NCBI RefSeq assembly: GCF_001984155.1
Contig: NZ_MTQO01000042.1
Location: 186,001 to 250,000, forward strand
Direction of reading: 5' to 3'
Origin: Actinosynnema sp. ALI-1.44
GTDB taxonomy: Bacteria > Actinomycetota > Actinomycetes > Mycobacteriales > Pseudonocardiaceae
Length of the DNA: 64,000 nt
Shown here: in pieces, positions 1-10,500 of the stretch
Position numbering within the stretch: position 1 is the stretch's first letter
Layout of the letters: each line of letters opens with the position of its first letter
Made by a program: the position numbers and the translations under genes
The notes under the pieces: model-generated
What the model saw: only the letters and a program-made list of their open reading frames with translations
What the model was told of the DNA's origin: nothing
Database searches by the model: none

Positions 1-3000
1 TGCCCGCGAGAGACGAGAACACCACGAAGGCCGAGACGTCGGGGCATAGCTCGTGCAGGTTGAGCACGGCGTTCACCTTCGGACGCAGCACCGGGTCGAG
101 GCGTTCCGGGGTGAGCGACGTGAGCAGGGCGTCGTCGAGTGCTCCCGCTGTGTGCACCACGGCGCGCAGGGGCCGGTCGGCGGGGATCTGTGCGAGGACC
201 GCGGCCAGCGCGTCCCGGTCGGCCACGTCGCAGGCCACCAGCGTCACCGAGGCACCGAGGTCGGTCAGGTCGTCGACCAACGCGGCGGCAGCCGGGGACT
301 CCTTGCCGCTGCGGGACAGCAGCAGCAGATCGCGGGCGCCGTGCGTTCCGGCGAGGTGCCGTGCCACCAGGCCGCCGAGGGTTCCGGTGGCTCCGGTGAT
401 CAGCACCGTGCCGTCTTCGACGTCCCAGTGCGCAGCCTCTGTCGGCTGTGTCCGGACGAGCCGGGGCACGTGCCGGGTTCCGTTGCGGACCGCGGCCTGC
501 GGCTGCTCCCCGGCGAGGTCGGCGGGACCCGGTGTGGTCGTGTCGAGGTCTAGCAAGGCGAACCGGCCCGGGTGCTCGGTCTGCGCACTGCGGAGCAAAC
601 CCCAGAGCGCAGCGGTGGCAAGGTCGAGCGGTCCGATGTCCGTGGGCACGGCGTTGTGGGTGACGACCACCAGCCGCGCGGGGTCGAACCGTTCGTCGGC
701 GAGCCAGGCCTGTGCCAGTTCGAGCACCGATGCGGTGATCGCGCGCACCGAGTCGGCCAGCTCGCCTTCCGGTGCCTCCGGCGTGACGAACACCTGTTGC
801 GGCAGTGCACGTCCGTTGTCCACCGCGGTACCGAGTGCCGTGAGGTCGGTGAAGGTCTGGGCGCCGAGGCACGCGGCCAGGCCGAACGGGTCACGACCGA
901 CCACGACCGAGTCGATCTCGTTCGCGACCGCGTCCACGGGCTTCCACTCGACGTGGAACAGGTTGCCGCGCTGCCGGACCTCCTGCGGGCCGGGCGCCTG
1001 CCGCAGCACGAGGGAGTCGATCGCGGCGACCGGCTCACCGGCGTGGTCGGCCACGCTGATCGAGAGCGCGTTCCCTCCGGTGGGCGAGATCCGGACACGC
1101 AACGATGTGGCACCCGTCGCGTACAGGGCCACGCCACGCCACGCGAACGGCAGCCAGGGACCGGTGCTCTCGTTGCCGTCGCCGGTGCTGGCGATCGGCT
1201 GCACGGCGGCGTCGAGCAGCGCGGGGTGCAGGCCGAACCGGGACGCGTCGACACCTGCGGGCAGGGCGACCTCGGCGAAGACTTCCTCGCCACGGCGCCA
1301 GATTTCGCGGACGCCACGGAAGGCGGGGCCGTATTCGACGGTCATCGCGGCGAACCGCTCGTACAGCTCCGCCGCTGCCAGGGGTTCGGCGTCCGCTGGC
1401 GGCCATTCGGCGAGGTCGGCGTTCGCGCTCGGCGCGTCGGGGGCCAGCACGCCGGTGGCGTGCAGGGTCCAGGTCTGTTCGGTGAGGGGACCGTCGGTCG
1501 ACGACCGGATCCGCACCGGGCGGTGCCCGTGCTCGTCCGGGGCGTCGACCCAGACCTGCAACTGGACCGCTCCTGGTTCGGGGAGTACCAGCGGTGCTTG
1601 GAGAGTGAGCTCTGCCAAGGTGGGGCAGCCCACTTCGTCACCGGCACGGATGGCCAGGTCGACGAGGGCTGTCCCGGGGATCAACAGGTGCCCGGCCACG
1701 CGGTGGTCCGCCAGCCACGGCAACTGGTCCACCGACACACGCCCGGTCAGCAGCACCCCGCCGGTCCCGGGGATCGAGACGGCCGCACCCAGCAGCGGGT
1801 GCTCCACCACAGCCAGCCCCAGCCCCGAGGCGTCTCCGCCGGGGCCACCTGCGGAGGGCCAGAACCGCTGACGCTGGAACGCATACGTCGGCAGCGGCAC
1901 GCGCCGCGCATCGGGCCACTGGGTGAGGTATTCGGCCCAATCCACCGGCACACCCGCGGCCCACAGTTGCCCCGCCGAACGCAACACCTGGGTCATGTCG
2001 CCCTGGTCACGCCGCAATGTCCCTGCCACCACGCCGTTGTCGGCGATAGTGTCGCTGATCGCGGTGGTCAGCACCGGATGTGCCGAGGACTCGACGAAGG
2101 TGGTGTAGCCCTGCGAGTGCAATTCGGTGATTGCTGCGGAGAACTGCACTGTGCGGCGAAGGTTGTCCACCCAGTACTGGGCGTCCATCTCCTGACCCGA
2201 CAACCACTCACCAGTCACCGTGGACACCACAGGAACCGCACCCTTGACCGGCGTGATCGGCCGCAAGATTTCCAGCAACTCATCGCGGAGGGTTTCCACC
2301 TGAACGGAGTGCGAGGCATAGTCCACTTCGATCCGGCGTGCCCGCACACCCCGCCGCTCACAGTCGCTGATCATCTGGTCGCAGGCCGCGACCGTGCCGG
2401 AAACCACGATCTGCTCAGCGCCGTTGACAGCTGCGATCGACGCGCCCGAAGCCACACACACTTCTTGCGCGATTTCCAGCGGACACGACAGCGAGACCAT
2501 CCCGCCTTTGCCCGCCAGCTTCAAGATCGCCCGACTGCGCAACGCCACAACACGAGCGCCATCTGCAAGTGACAACGCACCCGCGACACACGCAGCAGCG
2601 ATCTCCCCTTGAGAATGGCCAACCACAGCAGCAGGAACCACACCCAACGAGCGCCACAGCTCAGCCAGCGACACCATGACTGCCCACAACACCGGCTGCA
2701 CCACGTCGACACGAGCCAAGGCCGCCGGATCGGCCACCACCTCACGCAGCGACCAGTCAACATGCTGTGCCAGCGCCTCAGCGCAATCCTGCATCCGCGC
2801 GGCGAACACCGGAGACGATTCCCACAACGCGTCAGCCATCCCGACCCACTGCGAACCCTGACCCGGGAACACCAACACAACCCGGCCACCCGGCCCGGCA
2901 GCGGTGGGAACCACGTCATCGAGAGCCGCCAGCAGCTCGTCCCGCGACGAACCCGCGACCACAGCGCGTGATTCCAGCACAGCGCGCGACGACACCAGCG

Positions 3001-4525
3001 AGTAGGCGACGTCCGCAATGGACAGATCGGGACGCTCAGCCACGAAGGACTGGAGACGGGCCGCCTGTGCCCGAACGGCCTCCGCGTTCTTCCCGGAAAG
3101 GATCCACGGCACCGCACCGGAAACCGGCGCGGGCGCCGCACCGGGAACCTCGGGCGCCTCCTCCAGGATGACGTGTGCGTTCGTGCCACTGAAACCGAAC
3201 GAGGAAACACCGGCCCGGCGCGGACGCCCCGGAGATTCCCATACCCTCGGTTCGGCGAGGAGTTTCACCGCTCCTGCCGACCAGTCCACGTGTTCCGTGG
3301 GCTCATCGACGTGCAAGGTCCGCGGGAGGTGCCCGTGGCGCATCGCCTGAACCATCTTGATCACGCCAGCCACACCAGCAGCCGCCTGGGTGTGCCCGAT
3401 GTTCGACTTGATCGACCCCAACCACAACGGCTCAGCGCGATCCTGACCATAAGTGGCCAACAGGGCCTGCGCCTCGATCGGGTCACCCAAGGGAGTGCCC
3501 GTGCCGTGCGCCTCCACCGCGTCCACTTCGGACGGCGCGATCCCGGCACTGGCCAGCGCCTGCCGGATCACCCGCTGCTGCGACGGGCCGTTCGGCGCCG
3601 TGAAGCCGTTCGACGCGCCATCCTGGTTCACCGCCGACCCGCGCACCACCGCCAGGATCTGGTGGCCCAGGCGTTGCGCGTCGGAGAGCCGCTCCAGCAG
3701 GAGCAGCCCGACGCCCTCGCCGAAGCCGGTACCGGTGGCGTCCGCGCCGAACGCACGGCAACGGCCGTCCATCGCCAGGCCGCCGAGGTGGCCGAAGTCG
3801 ATGAACTGGCCAGGGGTCGAGATCACCGCGACGCCACCGGCGACCGCGAGGGAACACTCGGCCGACCGCAGCGACCGCATCGCCTGGTGGATCGCGACCA
3901 GCGACGACGAACACGCCGTGTCCACAGTGACCGCGGGACCCTCGAACCCGAAGGTGTAGGAGACGCGACCGGACAGCGCCGCGCCGCCGACGCCGGTCAT
4001 CAGGTAACCCTTGGCCTCGCTGGTGATGCGCTGCACCACGGTCAGGTAGTCGGCGCTGCTGGCGCCGACGAAGACACCGGTTCGGCTGCCGCGCAGCGAA
4101 GTGATGTCGATCCCGGCGTCCTCGAAGACCTCCCACGAGGTCTCCAGGACCAGCCGCTGCTGCGGATCCATGGCCAGTGCCTCACGCGGCGAGATCCCGA
4201 AGAACGCGGGGTCGAAGTCCACCGCGTCGTAGACGAACCCGCCCGCGTCCAGCAGCGGGGACGGCTGGCCGTCGACGCGGGCCTGGAACTGGTCCAGGTT
4301 CCAGCCCCGGTCACGCGGCAGGGTCGAGATCGCGTCCCGCCCGCTGTGCACCAGGTCCCAGAGCCGCCCGGGATCGGTGATCCCGCCGGGGTAACGGCAG
4401 GCCATGCCGACGATGGCGACCGGCTCGTTCGGGGCATCCTCGGCCTCCTTGAGCCGCTGGCGGGTCTGGTGCAGGTCCGCGGCGACTTTCTTCAGGTAGC
4501 CGACGAGCTTGTCGTCCTCGGTCAT
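1..4525 (-). CDS. PKS-F, modular type I polyketide synthase (3' end outside window): KS-AT-DH-KR...
   Basis: The frame opens at ATG 4525 with the docking peptide MTEDDKLVGYLKKVAADL and stays open for 1,508 codons to the left edge, where it is cut. KS: residues about 33-460, active Cys at 205 in DTACSSS, HGTGT near 340 and NIGH. AT: FPGQGSQ near 553, GHSQG near 638 and YASH near 736, the methylmalonyl-CoA signature. DH: HRVAGHLLIP with His941 and the Asp motif LLDAAVQ near 1104. There is no ER. KR: TGATGTLG near 1380, LDD near 1463 and the catalytic Ser1505 in FSSLAG; the Tyr lies beyond the edge. The module should give CH=C(CH3). It directly follows PKS-E and probably receives its chain. Whether the protein has more modules or a thioesterase cannot be seen. 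Confidence 0.95.
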   Translation of the reverse strand, partial: MTEDDKLVGYLKKVAADLHQTRQRLKEAEDAPNEPVAIVGMACRYPGGITDPGRLWDLVHSGRDAISTLPRDRGWNLDQFQARVDGQPSPLLDAGGFVYDAVDFDPAFFGISPREALAMDPQQRLVLETSWEVFEDAGIDITSLRGSRTGVFVGASSADYLTVVQRITSEAKGYLMTGVGGAALSGRVSYTFGFEGPAVTVDTACSSSLVAIHQAMRSLRSAECSLAVAGGVAVISTPGQFIDFGHLGGLAMDGRCRAFGADATGTGFGEGVGLLLLERLSDAQRLGHQILAVVRGSAVNQDGASNGFTAPNGPSQQRVIRQALASAGIAPSEVDAVEAHGTGTPLGDPIEAQALLATYGQDRAEPLWLGSIKSNIGHTQAAAGVAGVIKMVQAMRHGHLPRTLHVDEPTEHVDWSAGAVKLLAEPRVWESPGRPRRAGVSSFGFSGTNAHVILEEAPEVPGAAPAPVSGAVPWILSGKNAEAVRAQAARLQSFVAERPDLSIADVAYSLVSSRAVLESRAVVAGSSRDELLAALDDVVPTAAGPGGRVVLVFPGQGSQWVGMADALWESSPVFAARMQDCAEALAQHVDWSLREVVADPAALARVDVVQPVLWAVMVSLAELWRSLGVVPAAVVGHSQGEIAAACVAGALSLADGARVVALRSRAILKLAGKGGMVSLSCPLEIAQEVCVASGASIAAVNGAEQIVVSGTVAACDQMISDCERRGVRARRIEVDYASHSVQVETLRDELLEILRPITPVKGAVPVVSTVTGEWLSGQEMDAQYWVDNLRRTVQFSAAITELHSQGYTTFVESSAHPVLTTAISDTIADNGVVAGTLRRDQGDMTQVLRSAGQLWAAGVPVDWAEYLTQWPDARRVPLPTYAFQRQRFWPSAGGPGGDASGLGLAVVEHPLLGAAVSIPGTGGVLLTGRVSVDQLPWLADHRVAGHLLIPGTALVDLAIRAGDEVGCPTLAELTLQAPLVLPEPGAVQLQVWVDAPDEHGHRPVRIRSSTDGPLTEQTWTLHATGVLAPDAPSANADLAEWPPADAEPLAAAELYERFAAMTVEYGPAFRGVREIWRRGEEVFAEVALPAGVDASRFGLHPALLDAAVQPIASTGDGNESTGPWLPFAWRGVALYATGATSLRVRISPTGGNALSISVADHAGEPVAAIDSLVLRQAPGPQEVRQRGNLFHVEWKPVDAVANEIDSVVVGRDPFGLAACLGAQTFTDLTALGTAVDNGRALPQQVFVTPEAPEGELADSVRAITASVLELAQAWLADERFDPARLVVVTHNAVPTDIGPLDLATAALWGLLRSAQTEHPGRFALLDLDTTTPGPADLAGEQPQAAVRNGTRHVPRLVRTQPTEAAHWDVEDGTVLITGATGTLGGLVARHLAGTHGARDLLLLSRSGKESPAAAALVDDLTDLGASVTLVACDVADRDALAAVLAQIPADRPLRAVVHTAGALDDALLTSLTPERLDPVLRPKVNAVLNLHELCPDVSAFVVFSSLAG

Positions 4526-4535
4526 CTGCTTGTCG

Positions 4536-4542
4536 TCCCTCT
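4536..4542 (-). promoter_or_regulatory. Ribosome binding site of PKS-F (AGAGGGA)
   Basis: AGAGGGA lies 10 nt before the ATG at 4525, in the 28 bp gap after the PKS-E stop. Confidence 0.55.
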
Positions 4543-4553
4543 GTCGGCGGCCA

Positions 4554-7500
4554 TCAGGAGATGCCGAGTTCGTTGGTGATGAAGTCGAGGACCTCGTCGG
4601 TGGACGCGGTTTCGAGGCGTGTGGACACGTCCTCGTCCGCAGGGGTGACGGTCGACTCCTGCCAGCTCGCGAGCAGGTCCTGCAACCGGGCGGTGATGGC
4701 GAGACCCGTTTCGGCGTCGACCCGTAGACCGGCCAAGGTGGACCGCATCCGGTCGAGCGAGCCGAGCGCTGCCGCCGCCGGATCGGCCGCCGCGGGCGCC
4801 AGTTGCCGTTTCAGCTCGGCCGCGAGCGCGGCGGGGGTCGGGTAGTCGAACACGAGTGTCGCGGGCAGCCGCAGACCGGTCGTGGCGTTGAGCCGGTTGC
4901 GGAACTCGACGGCGGTCAGCGAGTCGAAGCCGACCTCGCTGAACGCGCGTTCGGCCTGGATGGCGTCCGTGCTGCTGTGGCCGAGCACGGTCGCGACGTT
5001 TCGGCAGACGAACGACAGCAGCGTCGCGTCGAGTTCGTCCGGCGACAGGCCGGTCAGGCTCTGCTGGAAGGTTTCCGCGCCCCGCGCATCGGTGTGCACG
5101 GTCCGGCGCGCGGTCGATGTCACCAGGCCGCGCAGCAACGGCGGCACGGCGTCGGCTGGCATGTCCCGCAGCTGCCGAGTGTCCAACCGGATCGGCACGA
5201 GCAGCGCGTCGTCCATGTCGAGCGCGCGGTCGAACAGCCCGAGGCCCTCGTCCATCGGCAGCGCGGCCACGCCGGACCGCGAGATCCTTGCGACGCCGTC
5301 GTCACCGAGGTGCCCGGTCATCGCACTGGCGTCCGCCCACAGGCCCCACGCCAGCGATGTCGCGGGCAGGCCCTGGGTGCGGCGGCGCTGCGCCAAGGCG
5401 TCCAGGAAGGTGTTCGCCGCGGCGTAGTTGCCCTGTCCGGGACCACCGAAGACACCGGCCGCCGCGGAGAACAGCGTGAACGACGCCAGGTCCTGGCCTT
5501 CGGTCAGCTCGTGCAGGTTCCACGCCGCGTCCACCTTGGGACGCATCACGACGTCGAGCCGTTCCGGGTTCAGCGACGAGATCACGCCGTCGTCGAGCAC
5601 ACCGGCCGCGTGGACCACCGCTGTGAGCGGGTGTTTCGCGTCCACCGAATCGAGCAACTCGCTTAGCGCGGCCCGGTCGGCCGCGTCACAGGCCGCCACC
5701 CGCACGTCGGCGCCGAGCGCGGTCAACTCCTCGGCCAGTTCGGGAGCGCTGCCGGTGCGGCTGGTGAGCAGGAGGTTGCGGGCGCCGTGCCGGGTGACGA
5801 GCTGCCGGGCCACGGCAGAACCGAGCGTCCCGGTGCCGCCGGTGATCAGCACAGTGCCGTCCGGGTCCAACGCGCGCGGCACGGTCAGCACGATCTTGCC
5901 CGTGTGCAGGCCCTGGGTCATGTGCCGGAACGCGTCGGCCGCGTCCCGGATGTCCCACGTGGTCACCGGCAACGGCTCGAGCGCGCCCTGTTCGATGAGC
6001 GCGAGCACTTCCCGCAGCACCACCGCGGTGGCGGGCGGGCCGATCTCGCTGAGGTCGAACGTCCAGTACTCGACACCGGGGTACCACCCCGCGATCTCGT
6101 CGGGGTCCCGGACGTCGACCCGGCCGAGCTCGACGAATCGCCCGCCGCGCGGCAGCAGGCGCATCGAGGCGTCGACGTACTCCCCGGTCAGCGAGTTGAC
6201 CACGAGGTCGAACCCGTCGCCACCGGTCGTCTCGGCGAACTCCGCTTCGAAGTCGAGGGTTCGTGAGGAGGCGATGTGGTCCTCGTCGAGCCCGGCGGCC
6301 CGCAGCGCGGCCCACTTGCGGGGGCTCGCTGTTCCGTACACGTCGGCGCCGAGGTGCCGGGCGAGTTGCACGGCTGCCATGCCGACCCCGCCCGCGGCGG
6401 CGTGGATCAGCACCGACTCCCCTGCCTGGAGGTCCCCCAGGTCGACGAGCGCCTGGTAGGCGGTGGCGAAGACGATCGGCGAGGCGGCGGCCTGCTCGAA
6501 GGTCCAGGAGTCGGGCATCTTGGCGAGCATGCGCCGGTCGGCCATGGCAACGGTCGCGAAGGCGTACGGGAACATGCCCATCACCCGGTCACCAGGGGCG
6601 AGGTCGGTCACCGCCGAACCGACCTCGAGCACGACGCCTGCGGCTTCTCCGCCGATACCACCCGTGCCGGGGTAGATGTCCAACGCGATCAGCGAGTCGC
6701 GGAAGTTCATGCCCGCGGCGCGCACGGCGATCCGCACCTGGTGTTCGGTCAACGGCTCGAACGCGCGCTCGTTCGGCACCAGCACCAGGTTGTCGACCGT
6801 GCCCCGCTCGGAGAGGTCCAACCGCCAGTCCTGGACACCCGGCGGCGGCACCAGCCGCCCCGACGAGGTCGCCCTGGCCAGCCGGGGCGCCTGATAGCGG
6901 GTACCGCGGCTGACCAGGTCGGGTTCCACGTCGGTCGGCGCCGCGGTCAGCACACCCGGGCTGGTTGGCGCCGAGTCAAGGTCGAGCAGCGCGAGACGTC
7001 CAGGGTTCTCCGAACGGGCGCTGCGCACGAGGCCCCAGACCGCGGCGGACGCCAGGTCGGGTGCGCCCCCACCCCGGCCCGTGCTCACGGCGTTGCGCGT
7101 GACGACGACGAGCTGTGCCTGCTCGAACCTTTCGTCCGCCAGCCATTCCTGGATCAGCCGCAACACCCGCGCGGTGGCCGAGCGCACCGCACCGGGGACC
7201 TGTCCGCTCTCGTCTGCCGTCGACACGAAGACCCGTTGCGGGATTCCGGCGTCCGCGAGTGCGGTGAGGTCCGGGTACGCGGTGACGCCGAGGACTGCCG
7301 CGAGCCCGAGCGGGTCCGCCCCGACCACGGCCACCGGGCCGGAGTCGGTCACCGGCTCGTCGGCCAGAGTCTCCCAGGTGAGCCGGAACAAGTGGTCCTG
7401 CCCCGAATCGACCTCCGGCAGCGCACCCATGGGGCGGAGTGCCAGTGCGGCCACCGAGGCCACGGGCTCTCCGGCGTGGTCGGCGATGTCCACGGACACC

Positions 7501-10500
7501 GCGTGGTCCCCGGACGCGACGAGCCGTACCCGTGCCGAGACGGCTCCGCTTGCGTGCAGCGAGACACCTTGCCAGGCGAAGGGAAGCCAGGGTCCGCCCA
7601 CGCCGTCGCTCGACGCTGCCATCGGGTGCAGTGCGGCGTCGAACAGGGCGGGGTGCAGAGCGAAGCGGGAGACGTCAGTGCCTTCGGGGAGTTCGACCTC
7701 GGCGAAAGTCTCGTTGTCGCGACGCCAAACCTTGCGCATGCCTGCGAAGACCGGGCCGTAGGAGATCCCGATCTCCTCGAACCGCCCGTACAACTCGGCC
7801 GGTGCCACGGCAACCGCTCCGGCTGGTGGCCATTCGCGTAGCGCCTGTGGGACAGCGGGTGCGGTGCCGAGGATTCCGATGGCGTGCTGGGTCCACGGGG
7901 TGGTCGGGTCGTCGAGCCGGTGCGCCCGCGAGTAGATCCGGACCGGTCGTTGTCCGTGCTCCTCGGGGTCGTCGACCCAGACCTGCAACTGCAACGCCCC
8001 GGTTTCGGGGAGCACCAGCGGTGCTTGGAGAGTGAGCTCTTCGAGGGTGGGGCAGCCGACTTCGTCACCGGCACGGATGGCCAGTTCGACCAGGGCCGTG
8101 CCTGGGACCAGCAGGCGCCCGGCGACACGGTGATCAGCCAGCCACGGCACCAAGTCCACTGACACGCGCCCGGTCAGCAGCACCCCACCGGTCTCCGGAA
8201 TCGGAACGGCCGCTCCCAGCAACGGGTGCTCCACCACACCCAGGCCGAGACCCGAGGCATCTCCCCCAGGACCGCTCACGGTGGGCCAGAAACGCTGACG
8301 CTGGAACGCATACGTGGGCAGATCGACTCGAGTCGGCTTGTGAGGGGCGAGGAAAGCCGCCCAATCCACCGATCCGCCCGCGGCCCACAGTTGCCCCGCC
8401 GAACGCAGCACCTGGGCCATGTCACCCTGGTCACGCCGCAATGTCCCGACCACCACACCGTCAGCGATCGTGTCGCCAATTGCCGTGGTCAGAACCGGAT
8501 GCGCCGAGGACTCAACGAAAGTCGAGTAGCCCTGAGCTTGCAAGTCCGCAATAGCTGCGGAGAACTGCACCGTGCGCCGAAGATTGTCCACCCAGTACTC
8601 GGCGTCCATCTCTTCGCCCGACAACCACTCACCCGTCACCGTGGACACCACAGGAACCGTGCCCTTGACCGGCGTGATCGGCCGCAAGACATCTAGCAAC
8701 TCATCGCGAAGACCTTCTACCTGAGGCGAGTGCGAGGCATAGTCCACCTCGATCCGGCGTGCCCGCACCCCCCGCCGCTCACAGTCGCTGATCACATGAT
8801 CGCACGCCGCGACGGTCCCAGAGACCACGATCTGTTCAGCCCCGTTGACAGCCGCGATCGACGCACCCGCGGCCCCGCACACCTCTTGCGCGATTTCCAG
8901 CGAGCAAGACAGCGAGACCATCCCACCCTGACCAGCCAACTTCAAGATCGCCCGACTGCGCAACGCCACAACACGAGCACTATCACTCAATGACAGTGCA
9001 CCAGCAACGCAAGCAGCCGCGATCTCACCCTGAGAATGGCCAACCACAGCAGCAGGAACCACACCCAACGAACGCCACACCTCAGCCAACGACACCATCA
9101 CAGCCCACAACACCGGCTGCACCACATCAACACGAGCCAACGCCACCGAATCAGCCACTACCTCACGCAACGACCAATCAACGTGGGGCGCCAACGCCTC
9201 CCCACATTCCCGCATCCGCACGCCGAACACCGGAGAGGACTCCCACAGAGCATCAGCCATCCCCACCCACTGCGAACCCTGACCAGGGAACACCAACACA
9301 ACCCGGCCACCTGCCCCGGCAACCGCAGCAGGGTCGTCCAGCAGCGCGTTCAGACTCGCCAGCAGCTCATCGCGGGACGAACCCACTGCCACCGCACGCG
9401 ACTCCAACGCCGCACGCGAAGAAACCAGCGAATACGCGACATCCGCGACCGACACGTCAGGCCGATTTTCCACAAAGGACATAAGCCGCTCGACCTGGGC
9501 CCGCAGAGCATCCGAAGTCCTACCGGACAACAACCACGGCACCGCACCACTGGAGACCGGCACGTCCGCCACAACCTCAGCGGGCGCCTCCTCCAGGATG
9601 ACGTGAGCGTTCGTACCGCTGAAACCGAAAGAGGAAACACCGGCACGACGCGGGTGGCCTGAAGGCTCCCACGCCCGTGACTCGGACAGGAGCCGCACCG
9701 CGCCAGCCGACCAGTCCACGTGCGGGGTCGGCTCGTCCACGTGCAGGGTCTGCGGCAGGACACCGTGCCGCATCGCCAGCACCATCTTGATCACACCGGC
9801 AACACCAGCAGCCGCCTGGGTGTGCCCGATGTTCGACTTGACCGACCCCAACCACAACGGCTCAGCGCGATCCTGACCATAAGTGGCCAGCAGAGCCTGC
9901 GCCTCGATCGGATCGCCCAGAGTGGTGCCGGTGCCGTGTGCTTCCACCACATCCACTTCGGACGCGGGAACACCGGCATTGGCCAGGGCCTGCCGGATCA
10001 CCCGCTGCTGCGACGGACCGTTCGGGGCCGTCAACCCGTTCGACGCGCCGTCCTGGTTGATCGCCGAACCCCGCACCACAGCCAAAACCTGATGCCCGTT
10101 GCGCTGAGCATCCGACAACCGCTCCAGCAGGACCACACCAACGCCTTCGGACCAGCTCGTACCGTTCGCGTCGGCGGCGAAGGCCCGGCAACGGCCGTCC
10201 GGGGCAAGCCCGCGCAGACGGCTGAACTCGATGAACGCACGCGGAGTGGTCATCGCGGTGACGCCGCCCGCGGCGGCGAGCGTGCACTCGCCGGTGCGCA
10301 GCGCCTGGATCGCCTGGTGGATCGCGACCAGCGACGACGAGCACGCGGTGTCCACCGTGACCGCGGGCCCCTCGAACCCGAAGGTGTAGGAGACGCGGCC
10401 GGAGGTGACGCTGTAGGCGTTGCCGGTTCCGATGAAGCCGCCGAGACCGTCCCCGCCGGAGTTGAAGAGCATCGCGTAGTCGTTGTTGTTCATGCCGGTG

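Noticed and set aside
60-3171. Several long plus-strand frames (for example 60-1871 and 572-2572)
   Set aside because: They are antisense to PKS-F, whose minus-strand frame has a complete and ordered set of KS, AT, DH and KR motifs.
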